Counted from the stretch's first letter, positions 1 through 8,674 are shown. The stretch is 22,509 nucleotides of DNA from RBG-16-66-20 sp036560705 (GCA_036560705.1 DATBQR010000023.1:1-22509), one strand, 5' to 3'. Program-made: numbers and translations. Notes: generated from the sequence alone by a model not told the origin.

Positions 1-178
1 CGAATGCCGCGTAGGCACCCTGGTCGGAGCCGGTGGCAAGCACCACGTGCTTCGGCGGCGCGGGTTTGAGGAGGTAATACGCTCCGGCCAGCAGAATCAC
101 GACGAGGGCCATGAACGGCCCTGCGGTGACGAGGAGGTCGCGGACCGAGAGCAGCGTGTCGCGGATGGTGCGGCGCAT
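1..178 (-). CDS. TAXI-family TRAP transporter solute-binding protein, N-terminal fragment
   Basis: Partial gene: the ATG is at 178 on the minus strand and the frame stays open to the left edge, so only about 59 residues are visible. They begin MRRTIRDTLLSVRDLL, followed by one hydrophobic segment (about residues 17-34) and then PPKHVVLATGSDQGAYAAF. That layout, an uncleaved membrane anchor followed by a beta strand and the ATG.xxGAY segment, is typical of the TAXI (TRAP-associated extracytoplasmic immunogenic) substrate-binding proteins of betaproteobacteria, which bind organic acids or amino acids for TRAP transporters. The substrate cannot be told. It is divergent from the dehydrogenase gene at 274, with a 95-base shared upstream region. 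The rest of the protein, and any TRAP membrane subunit, lie outside the window. Confidence 0.72.
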   Translation of the reverse strand, partial: MRRTIRDTLLSVRDLLVTAGPFMALVVILLAGAYYLLKPAPPKHVVLATGSDQGAYAAF

Positions 179-273
179 TACCGTCGAATATACCCGGCTG
201 CGGAATATCCATTGCATAGTTCGCGCCGACAGGACTAAGCTTTCCCCGTATTTCCTTTAGGGAGGAAGTCACC

Positions 274-1524
274 GTGAAACGCACGCTCATTGCACTTGCC
301 ATTGCCGGTCTCGCATTGAATATCGCCCCCGTTGCGGCGCAACAGAAGGACGCGGCCAAGCCCGCGCCCGCCCCAGCCAAGCCCGCGCCGGCGAAGGAAG
401 AGGAGCCGTTCTGGGCGGTCGGCCGCCCGAAGGGCGACGCCACCGCGAAAATGGCCCCGGTGCCCGCCTTCCCGGTGGCGACTGCGGCGGACAAATTGCC
501 GGTGGCGAAGATCAAGCTGCCGCCCGGCTTCAAGGTGGAAGTCTGGGCGAGCGGGGTGCTGGACGCCCGCGGCCTGCGCCAGGGCGACAAGGGCACGGTG
601 TTCGTGTCCTCGCTGTTCGTCGCCGGCAAGATCTACGCGATCACCGACAAGGGCGGCAAGCGCGAGGTCAAGACGATCGCCGAGAAGCTTTTCCTGCCGA
701 ACGGCATCGAGTTCTACAAGGGTTCGCTGTACGTGGCCACGCCGAAGGACATCACGCGCTACGACAACATCGAGGCCAGCCTCGACAACCCGCCCAAGCC
801 CGTGATGGTCTACGACAAGCTGCCGGGTGACGTGCCGCACGGCTGGAAATTCATCAAGATCGGGCCCGACGGCAAGCTCTACGTGCCGATCGGCGCGCCC
901 TGCAACATCTGCGAGCCCGATCGCGACAAGTACACGCGGATCATCCGCATGAACCTGGACGGTTCGGGAGTGGAAACCGTGTTGAAGGGCATGCGCAACT
1001 CGGTCGGCTTCGACTGGGACCCGCGCACCAAGGATCTCTGGTTCGGCGACAACCAGCGCGACTGGCTGACGGAGGACATGCCGCTCGACGAAGTCAACCA
1101 CGTGACGAAAGTGGGACAGGATTTCGGCTATCCGTACTGCCACTCCGGCATGATGGTCGATCCGCAATTCGGCTGGGGCAAGGACTGCAAGAGCTACGTC
1201 AAGCCCGCGCTGCTGATCGGCCCGCACGCGGCGCCGCTCGGCATGCGCTTCTACACCGGCAAGATGTTCCCGGCCAAGTACCAGAATGCCATCTTCCTGA
1301 CGCGCCACGGCCCCTGGAACAAGACCGAGAAGTACGCCGCCGACGTGGTGGCCATCTTCATCGACGCCAAGGGCAACGCGAAGATGGAGCCGTTCCTCAC
1401 GGGGCTGGTGGAAAACAACCAGTACCTCGGCCGGCCGGTGGACGTGATGGTGATGAAGGACGGCTCGCTGCTCGTATCGGACGACCACAACGGGGCGATC
1501 TATCGCGTCAGCTACGGCAAGTAG
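274..1524 (+). CDS. PQQ-dependent sugar (sorbosone/glucose-type) dehydrogenase, periplasmic
   Basis: 416 residues from a GTG start preceded by GGAGGA at 261-266 (7-base spacing). Residues 1-22 form a Sec signal peptide ending APVAAQ, followed by a Pro/Ala/Lys linker (about 25-46), so the mature protein is periplasmic. The remainder reads as a six-bladed propeller of the soluble glucose/sorbosone dehydrogenase family: LPPGFKVEVWASG, LPNGIEFYKGSLYVAT, DVPHGWKFIKIGPDGKLYV, RNSVGFDWDP..LWFGDNQRDWL and a terminal DGSLLVSDDHNGAIYRV. Members oxidise sugars or alcohols with PQQ and pass electrons to cytochrome c, which fits the dihaem cytochrome 13 bases downstream. The substrate is not readable. No PQQ biosynthesis gene is in the window. 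Confidence 0.88.
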   Translation: MKRTLIALAIAGLALNIAPVAAQQKDAAKPAPAPAKPAPAKEEEPFWAVGRPKGDATAKMAPVPAFPVATAADKLPVAKIKLPPGFKVEVWASGVLDARGLRQGDKGTVFVSSLFVAGKIYAITDKGGKREVKTIAEKLFLPNGIEFYKGSLYVATPKDITRYDNIEASLDNPPKPVMVYDKLPGDVPHGWKFIKIGPDGKLYVPIGAPCNICEPDRDKYTRIIRMNLDGSGVETVLKGMRNSVGFDWDPRTKDLWFGDNQRDWLTEDMPLDEVNHVTKVGQDFGYPYCHSGMMVDPQFGWGKDCKSYVKPALLIGPHAAPLGMRFYTGKMFPAKYQNAIFLTRHGPWNKTEKYAADVVAIFIDAKGNAKMEPFLTGLVENNQYLGRPVDVMVMKDGSLLVSDDHNGAIYRVSYGK

Positions 1525-1537
1525 CGCGGCAAGCAAT

Positions 1538-2134
1538 TTGAGGAAGCTGCTTTTCCTGTTCGGCCTGTTTTTCCTTGCGGACGCCTTTCCGCAGGGAAAG
1601 CAGGCCGAAGTCTGTTTCGGCTGCCACGGAAGCACCGGTACTTCTCAAACCCCGCTGACGCCCTCGCTCGGCGCGCAGCCTTCGTTCTTCGTCGTCGCGC
1701 AGCTGTTCCTGTTCCGCGACGGCCGGCGCACCAAGACGCCGACGCCGATGGATGCCTTCGCGAAAAACCTGGGCGACGCCGATCTGCAGTCCCTCGCGGC
1801 GGTGTTCGAGAAATTGCCGCCGCCGAAGCCGCCGTCCGGAGGCGTCGATGCGGCGCGCTTCGAACGGGGGAGGGCGTTGTTGCAGAAAAACAATTGCGGG
1901 GTTTGCCACAACCCGGACTTTTCCGGCCGGCAGCAGATGCCGCGGCTCGCCAACCAGCGCGAAGACTACCTGCTGAAGGCGATGCGCGACTACAAGGGCG
2001 GCCGGCGCATCGGCTACGGCAGCGCCACCATGCCGGAGGAGCTCGCCGCCTTCAGCGACGCGGATCTCGCCGACGCGGCGCATTACCTGGCGAACCTGCC
2101 CTCGAAAGCGCCGGCCAGGCGGGAAAAGAAGTAA
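1538..2134 (+). CDS. Dihaem cytochrome c, c4-like
   Basis: 198 residues from a TTG start 13 bases after the dehydrogenase stop; no strong Shine-Dalgarno is visible. The N-terminus (MRKLLFLFGLFFLADAFPQG) is a signal peptide. Two covalent haem sites are present, CFGCH at residues 26-30 and CGVCH at 120-124. Each half carries a downstream methionine that could be the sixth ligand (TPMDAF near 71; the second in ATMPEELAAFSDADL). The C-terminal ADLADAAHYLANLP helix is typical of class I cytochromes c. Size and tandem arrangement match cytochrome c4-like electron carriers. Position and spacing suggest it is the electron acceptor of the PQQ dehydrogenase upstream (inference). Confidence 0.87.
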   Translation: MRKLLFLFGLFFLADAFPQGKQAEVCFGCHGSTGTSQTPLTPSLGAQPSFFVVAQLFLFRDGRRTKTPTPMDAFAKNLGDADLQSLAAVFEKLPPPKPPSGGVDAARFERGRALLQKNNCGVCHNPDFSGRQQMPRLANQREDYLLKAMRDYKGGRRIGYGSATMPEELAAFSDADLADAAHYLANLPSKAPARREKK

Positions 2135-2158
2135 AGCCTGGATGACGGCCCGCGCGGC

Positions 2159-3757
2159 GTGAGCGAATTTGACTACGTGATCGCCGGCGGGGGTTCCGCC
2201 GGCTGCGTGCTCGCGGGCAGGCTGTCGGAGGATCCCGCGGTGCGCGTCTGCCTGCTCGAAGCGGGCGGCAGCGGCGACTCCTGGATGGTGAATACGCCGG
2301 CGGCGGTGGTGCTCATGGTGCCGACGCCGATGAACAACTGGGCCTTCGAAACCGTGCCGCAGCCCGGGCTGGGCGGCCGGCGCGGCTACCAGCCGCGCGG
2401 CCGCGCGCTCGGCGGTTCGAGCGCGATCAATGCCATGGTCTACATCCGCGGCCACCGGTCGGACTACGACCGCTGGGCGGCGCTCGGCAACGCGGGCTGG
2501 TCCTACGCCGAGGTGCTGCCTTACTTCAAGCGCGCGGAGGACAACGAAACGCTGCACGGCGAATATCACGGCCGCGGCGGGCCGCTGCATGTCTCCAGCC
2601 TGCGCACCGGCAACCCGTTCCAGCGGATTTTCGTCGACGCCGCGCAGCAGGCGGGATTTCCGCGCAACGACGACTTCAACGGCGCGGAGCAGGAGGGCGT
2701 GGGCGCCTACCAGGTGACGCAGAAAAACGGCGAACGCTGGAGCGCGGCGCGCGCCTACCTGCAGCCGCATCTGGGGCGGCCGAACCTGAAGGTGATCACC
2801 GGGGCGAGAGCGAGGCGCGTGGTCCTGGAAAATCGCCGTGCCGCAGGGGTCGAATTTGCATTGAATTCGCAAATTCAGACCGTGCGGGCGAAAGCGGAGG
2901 TCATCGTCTCCCTGGGGGCTTTGCAGTCGCCGCAGTTGCTCATGCTCTCCGGCATCGGCGACGGCGAACAGCTGGGGAAGCACGGCATCGGAGTCGCGCA
3001 CCACCTGCCGGGCGTCGGGCGCAACCTGCGCGATCACGTGGATTACGTTTTTGCCTTCAGGTCGCGCAGCCTGGACCTGTTCGGCGCCTCCCTCGGCGGC
3101 GGGCTGCGCCTGGCGAAGGAAATCGGCCGCTACCGCCGCGAGCGGCGCGGCATGATCACCACCAATTTCGCGGAGGCGGGAGGATTTCTCAAGACGCAGC
3201 CCGGCCTGCCCGCGCCGGACGTGCAGCTGCATTTCGTGGTCGGCGTGGTGGACAACCATGCGCGCACGTTTCACCTGGGCCACGGCTACAGCCTGCACGT
3301 CTGCCTGCTGCGGCCGCAGAGCGCCGGAAGCGTGGCGCTGGCAAGCGCGGATCCGCTCGCCGCGCCGGCGATCGATCCGGCGTTCTACGCCGAGCCGGAG
3401 GACCTCGAGGCCATGCTGCGCGCCTTCAAGCTGTCGCGCCGGATCCTCGATGCGCCGGCGCTTGCCGCCGTGCGCGGCAGCGACATGTTCACCGCAGGCG
3501 TGCGCAGCGACGACGACATCCGCGCCACGCTGCGCGCGCGCTCCGACACCATCTACCACCCGGTCGGCACCTGCCGGATGGGCGTGGACGGCATGGCGGT
3601 GGTGGATCCGCAGCTGCGCGTGCGCGGCGTCGAAGGCTTGCGCGTCGTCGATGCATCGGTGATGCCGGACCTGATCGGCGGCAACACCAATGCGCCGACC
3701 ATCATGATCGCGGAGAAGGCGAGCGACCTGATCCGCGGCGTCGGGGTAAGATTCTGA
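2159..3757 (+). CDS. GMC-family FAD oxidoreductase (choline/alcohol dehydrogenase-like)
   Basis: 532 residues from a GTG start 24 bases after the cytochrome gene. The FAD-binding Rossmann motif is at the N-terminus (DYVIAGGGSAGCVLAGRLSE), with the acidic residue that ends strand 2 in LLEAGG. The GMC signature GRALGGSSAINAMVYIRG is near residues 80-98. The C-terminal active site is intact: His in YHPVGTCRMG (about 467) and Asn in GGNTNAPTIMIAEKA (about 509-511). There is no signal peptide, so it should act in the cytoplasm, or at the membrane if a partner recruits it. Members oxidise primary alcohols such as choline or aliphatic alcohols. The substrate here is unknown, and no betaine aldehyde dehydrogenase is adjacent. 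Confidence 0.9.
   Translation: MSEFDYVIAGGGSAGCVLAGRLSEDPAVRVCLLEAGGSGDSWMVNTPAAVVLMVPTPMNNWAFETVPQPGLGGRRGYQPRGRALGGSSAINAMVYIRGHRSDYDRWAALGNAGWSYAEVLPYFKRAEDNETLHGEYHGRGGPLHVSSLRTGNPFQRIFVDAAQQAGFPRNDDFNGAEQEGVGAYQVTQKNGERWSAARAYLQPHLGRPNLKVITGARARRVVLENRRAAGVEFALNSQIQTVRAKAEVIVSLGALQSPQLLMLSGIGDGEQLGKHGIGVAHHLPGVGRNLRDHVDYVFAFRSRSLDLFGASLGGGLRLAKEIGRYRRERRGMITTNFAEAGGFLKTQPGLPAPDVQLHFVVGVVDNHARTFHLGHGYSLHVCLLRPQSAGSVALASADPLAAPAIDPAFYAEPEDLEAMLRAFKLSRRILDAPALAAVRGSDMFTAGVRSDDDIRATLRARSDTIYHPVGTCRMGVDGMAVVDPQLRVRGVEGLRVVDASVMPDLIGGNTNAPTIMIAEKASDLIRGVGVRF
2852..2876. repeat. AT-rich inverted repeat inside the GMC gene
   Basis: Perfect 8-bp arms GAATTTGC (2852-2859) and GCAAATTC (2869-2876) around ATTGAATTC. 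It lies in a GC-rich coding region and is in frame. No role is evident. Confidence 0.55.
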
Positions 3758-3758
3758 T

Positions 3759-4163
3759 GTGAAGTGGGTCGTCCCGGACAGCGAGATCGAATTGTCCGCT
3801 GTCCGGTCCGCCGGCGCGGGCGGGCAAAACGTCAACAAAGTGTCGAGCGCGGTGCACCTGCGCTTCGATGTCGCAGCGTCCTCGCTGCCGGGCGCGGTGA
3901 AGGCCCGCTTGCTCTCGCTGAAAGACCATCGCATCACGCGCGACGGCGTGGTGGTCATCAAATCCCAGCAGCACCGCAGCCAGGACATGAACCGGGAAGA
4001 GGCGCTGCGGCGCCTGCACGAACTGGTGGACCTTGCCGCGACGGTGCCGAAGGCGCGCCGGCCGACGAAGCCGACGCGCGCGTCGAAGAAGCGGCGCCTG
4101 GAGGGAAAAATCCGGCGCGGCCGCATCAAGGCGCTGCGCGGACGGGTAAGCCAGGACAGCTAG
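3759..4163 (+). CDS. arfB: Alternative ribosome-rescue factor ArfB (peptidyl-tRNA hydrolase)
   Basis: 134 residues. The start is GTG, one base after the GMC stop, with GGGGTAAG at 3743-3750 as the likely ribosome site inside the GMC gene, so the two are probably translationally coupled. The catalytic GGQ of class I release factors is at residues 21-23 in RSAGAGGQNVNK, followed by the usual KVSSAVHLRFDV segment. The C-terminus (about 98-130) is a Lys/Arg-rich tail, which in ArfB (YaeJ) enters the empty mRNA channel of stalled ribosomes. There is no codon-recognition domain, which separates it from RF1/RF2. Its placement behind oxidoreductase genes has no obvious functional meaning. Confidence 0.93.
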   Translation: MKWVVPDSEIELSAVRSAGAGGQNVNKVSSAVHLRFDVAASSLPGAVKARLLSLKDHRITRDGVVVIKSQQHRSQDMNREEALRRLHELVDLAATVPKARRPTKPTRASKKRRLEGKIRRGRIKALRGRVSQDS

Positions 4164-4354
4164 TAGCGCTTGCCCGTGTTGAATTCGCCCTTCAGGCGCG
4201 CGACCTGCCGCCTGAGGAGTTCGAGCTCGGCGCGCGCGGCCTCGACCTCCGAGGCAAGATTGCCCGCATGCGCGGCGCGGAAGCGCTCGTTGGCCGCGTT
4301 CCAGCGCTGCACCAGGTCCTGCTCCTGATCACGCCAAGTTTTGCGTTTGTCCAT
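4160..4354 (-). CDS. Small coiled-coil protein, unknown function
   Basis: 64 residues, charged, with no membrane segment. The C-terminal two thirds (SEVEAARAELELLRRQVARL) has heptad-like leucine and alanine spacing, suggesting a short coiled coil. The ATG at 4354 has a good ribosome site on the minus strand (AAGGAAG, 4-base spacing). Its TAG stop shares the palindrome CTAG (4160-4163) with the stop of arfB on the other strand, so the two genes overlap tail to tail. I do not recognise a named family. The good start and coherent helix pattern support a real gene. Confidence 0.6.
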   Translation of the reverse strand: MDKRKTWRDQEQDLVQRWNAANERFRAAHAGNLASEVEAARAELELLRRQVARLKGEFNTGKRY

Positions 4355-4416
4355 GGGCTTCCTTGAGGTAGAGATGGATGTGTTACCGTGATTGCCGCGA
4401 TCCGGGGAGGTTTACC

Positions 4417-4659
4417 ATGGCAGTCCACCGCGAGCAGCGCGGCCAGTATCTGATCGAGGCCAGTGCATTCCACCTGCCGGACAACATGTGGCAGCCGCGC
4501 CTGACGATGACGCGCATGCCCCAGGGCAAGGAACTCGCGAGGACCCAGGGATTCCCCGGCCTGTCGCCCGCGTTCGAGACCGCGAAAGCGGCGATCGGCT
4601 TCGCGGCCGATCTCGGCAGGAGCCTGGCCGACAGCCGCTCTTCCCGGCTTACGGTATAA
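4417..4659 (+). CDS. Small conserved-looking hypothetical protein
   Basis: 80 residues, beginning MAVHREQRGQYLIEASAF. The ATG at 4417 is chosen over an in-frame ATG at 4378 because GGGGAGG at 4404-4410 sits 6 bases before it, the best ribosome site in this area. The protein is soluble and mixed alpha/beta, with a segment FHLPDNMWQPRLTMTRMPQG and an alanine-rich C-terminal helix (ETAKAAIGFAADLGRSL). No signal peptide, cysteine pair or known motif is seen. It is a single gene between the divergent 64-aa gene and a bidirectional terminator that begins 2 bases after its stop. Function unknown. Confidence 0.65.
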   Translation: MAVHREQRGQYLIEASAFHLPDNMWQPRLTMTRMPQGKELARTQGFPGLSPAFETAKAAIGFAADLGRSLADSRSSRLTV

Positions 4660-4661
4660 AA

Positions 4662-4683
4662 AAAGCCCGGTTGCCCGGGCTTT
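4662..4683. terminator. Bidirectional rho-independent terminator
   Basis: Perfect 9-bp stem AAAGCCCGG (4662-4670) with CCGGGCTTT (4675-4683) around a TTGC loop. On the minus strand the stem is followed by a run of seven T, a strong terminator for the 8612-4705 gene run. On the plus strand it lies directly after the 80-aa gene and ends TTTCGCGTTTT, a weaker terminator. Confidence 0.82.
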
Positions 4684-4704
4684 CGCGTTTTCCGGCCTCA
4701 TCCG

Positions 4705-5079
4705 TCAGCCGTCTTCGGACCCGCTGGAGAGCGGGATCGAGATTCCGGCGGGGATGTCGTCCCGCGGCATGCCGTGGTGCACGTCGATCACGGGCTGCGG
4801 CGGCGTAGCGCCCTTTTTCGGGCGGCCGGGGCGGTAGAACACCTGGAAAGGCTTGAGCGGTGGAACCACCGGCGGCCGCTCGAGGTACCTGCAATCCGAT
4901 TCCGTCGGCATGCTGGCGGTGGCGCCGATGCGCCGGCCGCCCACGAACACGGTGTAGCGCAGCATGTGCGCCGAGCCGGGAATCGGTTGCGCGATGATTT
5001 CGTATTTGCCGAGCATGAAGCGCCGGCGCTCCTGGCGGCCCGGATGTTCGCGTGTCGCGCCGCGAATTTCCTCAGCCAC
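4705..5079 (-). CDS. Conserved protein with AT-hook-like motif (paralogue of 16626-16958)
   Basis: 124 residues from GTG at 5079, which overlaps the end of the upstream 70-aa gene by 8 bases. AAGGAAG in that gene provides the ribosome site, so coupling is likely. The core (about residues 22-92) matches the protein at 16626-16958 closely: RRRFMLGKYEIIAQP, RYTVFVGGRRIGATASMPTE, SDC, VVPPLKPFQVFYRPGRPKKG. RPGRPKKG resembles the AT-hook minor-groove motif (invariant GRP flanked by basic residues), so DNA binding is possible but unproven. The C-terminal 30 residues are unrelated to the paralogue. There is no membrane segment. I do not recognise a named family. Confidence 0.7.
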   Translation of the reverse strand: MAEEIRGATREHPGRQERRRFMLGKYEIIAQPIPGSAHMLRYTVFVGGRRIGATASMPTESDCRYLERPPVVPPLKPFQVFYRPGRPKKGATPPQPVIDVHHGMPRDDIPAGISIPLSSGSEDG

Positions 5080-5284
5080 TCTTTACTTCCTTCTTGGCTT
5101 TTGCAATCTTGGCGGTGCGCGCCGCGGCGGTCTTGGTCTTGGCCTTGACGCTGAGCACCTCGTCGCACAAGGCCACCACTTCAGGCTCGCTCAGCCGCTC
5201 CGCGTTGGCGCGCAACTGCTTCACTTCCGGCTTGCTCAGTGTTTGGATTCGGTCTTTGGTCCAGTCCAGCGCGGCGCGTCCCAT
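5072..5284 (-). CDS. Small basic helical protein, unknown function
   Basis: 70 residues. The ATG at 5284 is preceded by AAGGG on the minus strand. Residues 1-45 contain two short helices (TKDRIQTLSKPEVKQLRANA and SEPEVVALCDEVL), each introduced by a Leu-Ser-x-Pro-Glu-Val turn. The C-terminal 25 residues are a Lys/Ala tail (KAKTKTAAARTAKIAKAKKE), which suggests nucleic-acid contact. It lies 36 bases after the GST gene and overlaps the AT-hook-like gene, with which it is probably co-transcribed. No named family is recognised. Confidence 0.62.
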   Translation of the reverse strand: MGRAALDWTKDRIQTLSKPEVKQLRANAERLSEPEVVALCDEVLSVKAKTKTAAARTAKIAKAKKEVKSG

Positions 5285-5293
5285 CAGGCCCTT

Positions 5294-5299
5294 ATTATA
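5294..5299 (-). promoter_or_regulatory. Consensus -10 box just before the 70-aa gene
   Basis: A perfect TATAAT on the minus strand, ending 9 bases upstream of the ATG at 5284. A start of transcription at the usual distance would give a nearly leaderless mRNA. The expected -35 position (about 5317-5322) has no good match, so this is a weak call. Confidence 0.25.
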
Positions 5300-5320
5300 G
5301 CGCCGAACCAGGGCGCAGGC

Positions 5321-6079
5321 CTATGTTTTTTTTGGCTTATTTCGGAGCGTCACCGGGGTATCGAGTTCGCCATAGTGGCGGAAAATGCCCTGCCGATTGA
5401 ACGCAATGCGGCGTTCCGAGGCCAGGTAAGCGGCGATGCGCGGGCGCGCGGCGACCCGGGCATGGAGCGCCGCCAGGCGGGGATAGCGAGGCTCGAGCCG
5501 CGCCAGGGCGCGCGGGAAGGCGTAACGCAGGCCGGCGACCATCTGGAACAGCGACAGGTCGGCGTAGCAGGCGGTCTTGCCCAGCACGTATCCCACGTAT
5601 CCCACGTATCCCGCGCATCCAGCGCTTCCGCCCGGACTGCGCCGCAGAACGCCCTCGAAGTAATCGAGATATTTCGGCAGCCGTTCGGCGAGGAAATCGG
5701 CGGCGCGGCGCCCGGCCTCGCGCTTTTGTTCTTCATAGTAGAGGCCGCTGCCGATCGGATGGTGCACGTCGTGGACTTCGACCAGCCAGTCGGTGACCGT
5801 CAGCTGCAGCTGGTGCACCCAGAGCCGGTCCGCTTCGTTCTTCGGCGCGAGGTGCAGCCGGGGACCGAGGAAATGGAGAATGGCCGCGGTCTGGGAGACG
5901 ACCTGTCTGCCGGCGACGAGGTAAGGCATCGCGAAAGGGGGCTGCTTCAATGCTGAAAAAGAAGATCTCGCGGAATGGCGCAGCACGTCCACATAGTCCG
6001 CACCGGCATCCTCCAGCGCGAGCCGAATGAATTCCCCGCGCCCCTGGATTTCGGGCCAGTAGTAGAGGCGGTACTTCAT
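5321..6079 (-). CDS. Glutathione S-transferase with repeat insertion
   Basis: 252 residues. The thioredoxin-fold N-domain (about 1-80) begins MKYRLYYWPEIQGRGEFIRL, with Tyr6/Tyr7 in the catalytic position, and contains the cis-proline and Ser/Gln glutathione contacts (MPYLVAG, VVSQTAAILHFLG). The C-domain carries the family motif YADLSLFQMVAGLRYAFP. Between them a GSA-GCA-GYV-GYV-GYV insertion, encoded by five 9-bp units, sits where relatives have a short GG-S-x-LVG turn. It conjugates or reduces electrophiles with glutathione; the substrate is unknown. The start lies 25 bases after the aldehyde dehydrogenase stop and no clear Shine-Dalgarno is visible. It is likely part of the same transcript. 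Confidence 0.86.
   Translation of the reverse strand: MKYRLYYWPEIQGRGEFIRLALEDAGADYVDVLRHSARSSFSALKQPPFAMPYLVAGRQVVSQTAAILHFLGPRLHLAPKNEADRLWVHQLQLTVTDWLVEVHDVHHPIGSGLYYEEQKREAGRRAADFLAERLPKYLDYFEGVLRRSPGGSAGCAGYVGYVGYVLGKTACYADLSLFQMVAGLRYAFPRALARLEPRYPRLAALHARVAARPRIAAYLASERRIAFNRQGIFRHYGELDTPVTLRNKPKKT
5585..5629. repeat. Five 9-bp tandem units inside the GST gene
   Basis: On the plus strand three perfect cacgtatcc copies (5585-5593, 5594-5602, 5603-5611) are followed by two diverged copies (cgcgcatcc, agcgcttcc). In the coding direction they read Gly-x-x five times. A unit length of 9 keeps the frame. Confidence 0.88.
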
Positions 6080-6104
6080 TCAAGGAAGTCGATTGAAGAC
6101 CGGA

Positions 6105-7630
<1,526 letters not shown>

Positions 7631-7631
<1 letters not shown>

Positions 7632-8245
7632 CAAAACGGATTGTAGGTTTTCTTCGGTGTGTAATGCACGTAGCCGATGCTCGCGCCGGCGCGCAGGCCG
7701 ACGCCCAGCCGGATCGGCGCGAGGATGATGTCGCCGCGCTGCTGGTAGTTGATGCCGGCGCCGCCGACGTAATAGAAGCTGCCGTCCACCGCGGGAAAGC
7801 GCTGGAAGATCGAGCCGGGCTTGGGCAGGTGGTAAACGAGAACGAACACCTTGGCGGCGTTGCCGCCGAAGTCGAAGCCGATCGAGGGCCCCGTCCACCA
7901 GACGTGGCGGTTGCTGGCGTTCTTCAATACCAGCGTGCCGTCGCCGTAGCGCAGCCCGATGGTGATCGCGCCCGCGGCTTCCTCGCCCTTGATGTAGCCG
8001 TTGGGCCGGCCGTGTTCCTTGAACGCCTTCTCGATGACCTTGCCCAGGCCCTCGGCGCCCTTGCCGAAGAACGCCTCGGCATCCTTCAGCACCGTGTCCT
8101 GGTCGTAGGTGTTGTCGGCGTCGGATTTCTTCGCCTTGTCGTCGTCGGCGAATGCCGGGGCCGACGGCAGCAGGGCTGTAAAGGTGAACAGCAGGGCGGT
8201 GAACAGCGGGGCGAGCGGCAGGAGGAGCAGGGGGCGTCTTTTCAT
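7631..8245 (-). CDS. DUF1134 (EipA-family) periplasmic protein
   Basis: 204 residues. The N-terminus (MKRRPLLLLPLAPLFTALLF to SAPAFA) is a signal peptide cleaved near residue 33. The body carries the family landmarks: AEAFFGKGAEGLGKVIEKAF, HGRPNGYIKGEEAAGAITIG, GLRYGDGTL, TGPSIGFDFGGNAAKVFVLV, VGGAGINYQ and APIRLGVGLRAGASIGYVHY. Members are small beta-rich periplasmic proteins; the Brucella homologue EipA supports envelope integrity under stress. AGGAGG lies only one base before the ATG, unusually close. The stop overlaps the aldehyde dehydrogenase start by one base. A link between envelope stress and detoxification enzymes is inference. Confidence 0.86.
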
Positions 8246-8255
8246 GCCTCCTACT

Positions 8256-8612
8256 TTACTCCAGCCAGGCGAGGGCGGAATCCAGGTCGGGGAAATTCTT
8301 CACGTTCAGGCCGCGATTCCCGGCGACGATGTCGATCATGTCGTTCGCCTCGCAAAACCCGGGGGTGTGGTGCACCAGCGCGATGCGGTGCTGCGGCGTC
8401 GCGCCCAGGGAGGGCAGCTTGTCGATGAGGTGGAACTGGCTGACGCCCGACAGCGCCACTTTCTGCTTGAGTTCCAGCAGGATACGGGTGAGGCCGAGCC
8501 TATTGGCCTCGGCGAGGATCGCCGCGCAGAGCTGCGACGGCGGCTGCGGCGTGTCGCGGTCCCAGGCGCTCGCCCGCAGTAGATCGCCGTCGGCGGTAAT
8601 CGTATATTCCAT
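8256..8612 (-). CDS. STAS/SpoIIAA-like protein, function unknown
   Basis: 118 residues, cytoplasmic, alternating beta and alpha: an N-terminal EYTITADGDLLRASAW strand pair, a helix SQLCAAILAEANRLGL, a strand RILLELK, then HRIALVHH, a helix and a final NFPDLDSALAWLE. The order and the closing D-x-x-x-A-x-x-W-L helix resemble the SpoIIAA-like/STAS domain proteins common in proteobacteria, in which the last helix packs on the sheet. No phospho-acceptor serine is obvious. It is the first gene of the minus-strand run that continues with DUF1134, 10 bases downstream. Confidence 0.68.
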   Translation of the reverse strand: MEYTITADGDLLRASAWDRDTPQPPSQLCAAILAEANRLGLTRILLELKQKVALSGVSQFHLIDKLPSLGATPQHRIALVHHTPGFCEANDMIDIVAGNRGLNVKNFPDLDSALAWLE

Positions 8613-8645
8613 GGATGGATATCCCGTTGCGCAAAAAAGTCCGCG

Positions 8646-8674
8646 AGACTACGCATTGATACTTTAGGTGTCAA
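8646..8674 (-). promoter_or_regulatory. Putative sigma-70 promoter of the 8612-4705 gene run
   Basis: On the minus strand a perfect -35 TTGACA (8674-8669) is followed after 17 bases by TAGTCT (8651-8646), a partial -10. The transcript would start about 25 bases before the ATG at 8612. The -35 box directly abuts the GTG start of the divergent hydrolase. Confidence 0.42.

Noticed and set aside
179..273. Promoters in the divergent region before the PQQ dehydrogenase
   Set aside because: TTGCAT/TAAGCT (plus strand) and TATATT (minus strand) are visible, but neither has a convincing partner box at proper spacing.
1508..4129. Open frame of about 873 codons on the minus strand
   Set aside because: It lies opposite the cytochrome, GMC and arfB genes, all of which have intact motifs; it is a shadow.
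5585..5629. CRISPR-like array
   Set aside because: The units are contiguous, only 9 bases long, in frame inside a GST gene and have no spacers.
7632..7898. N-terminal extension of the aldehyde dehydrogenase to 7898
   Set aside because: The extra residues are Arg/Leu-rich, overlap the DUF1134 gene and match no family. The start at 7631 begins the conserved domain and forms a TGATG coupling.
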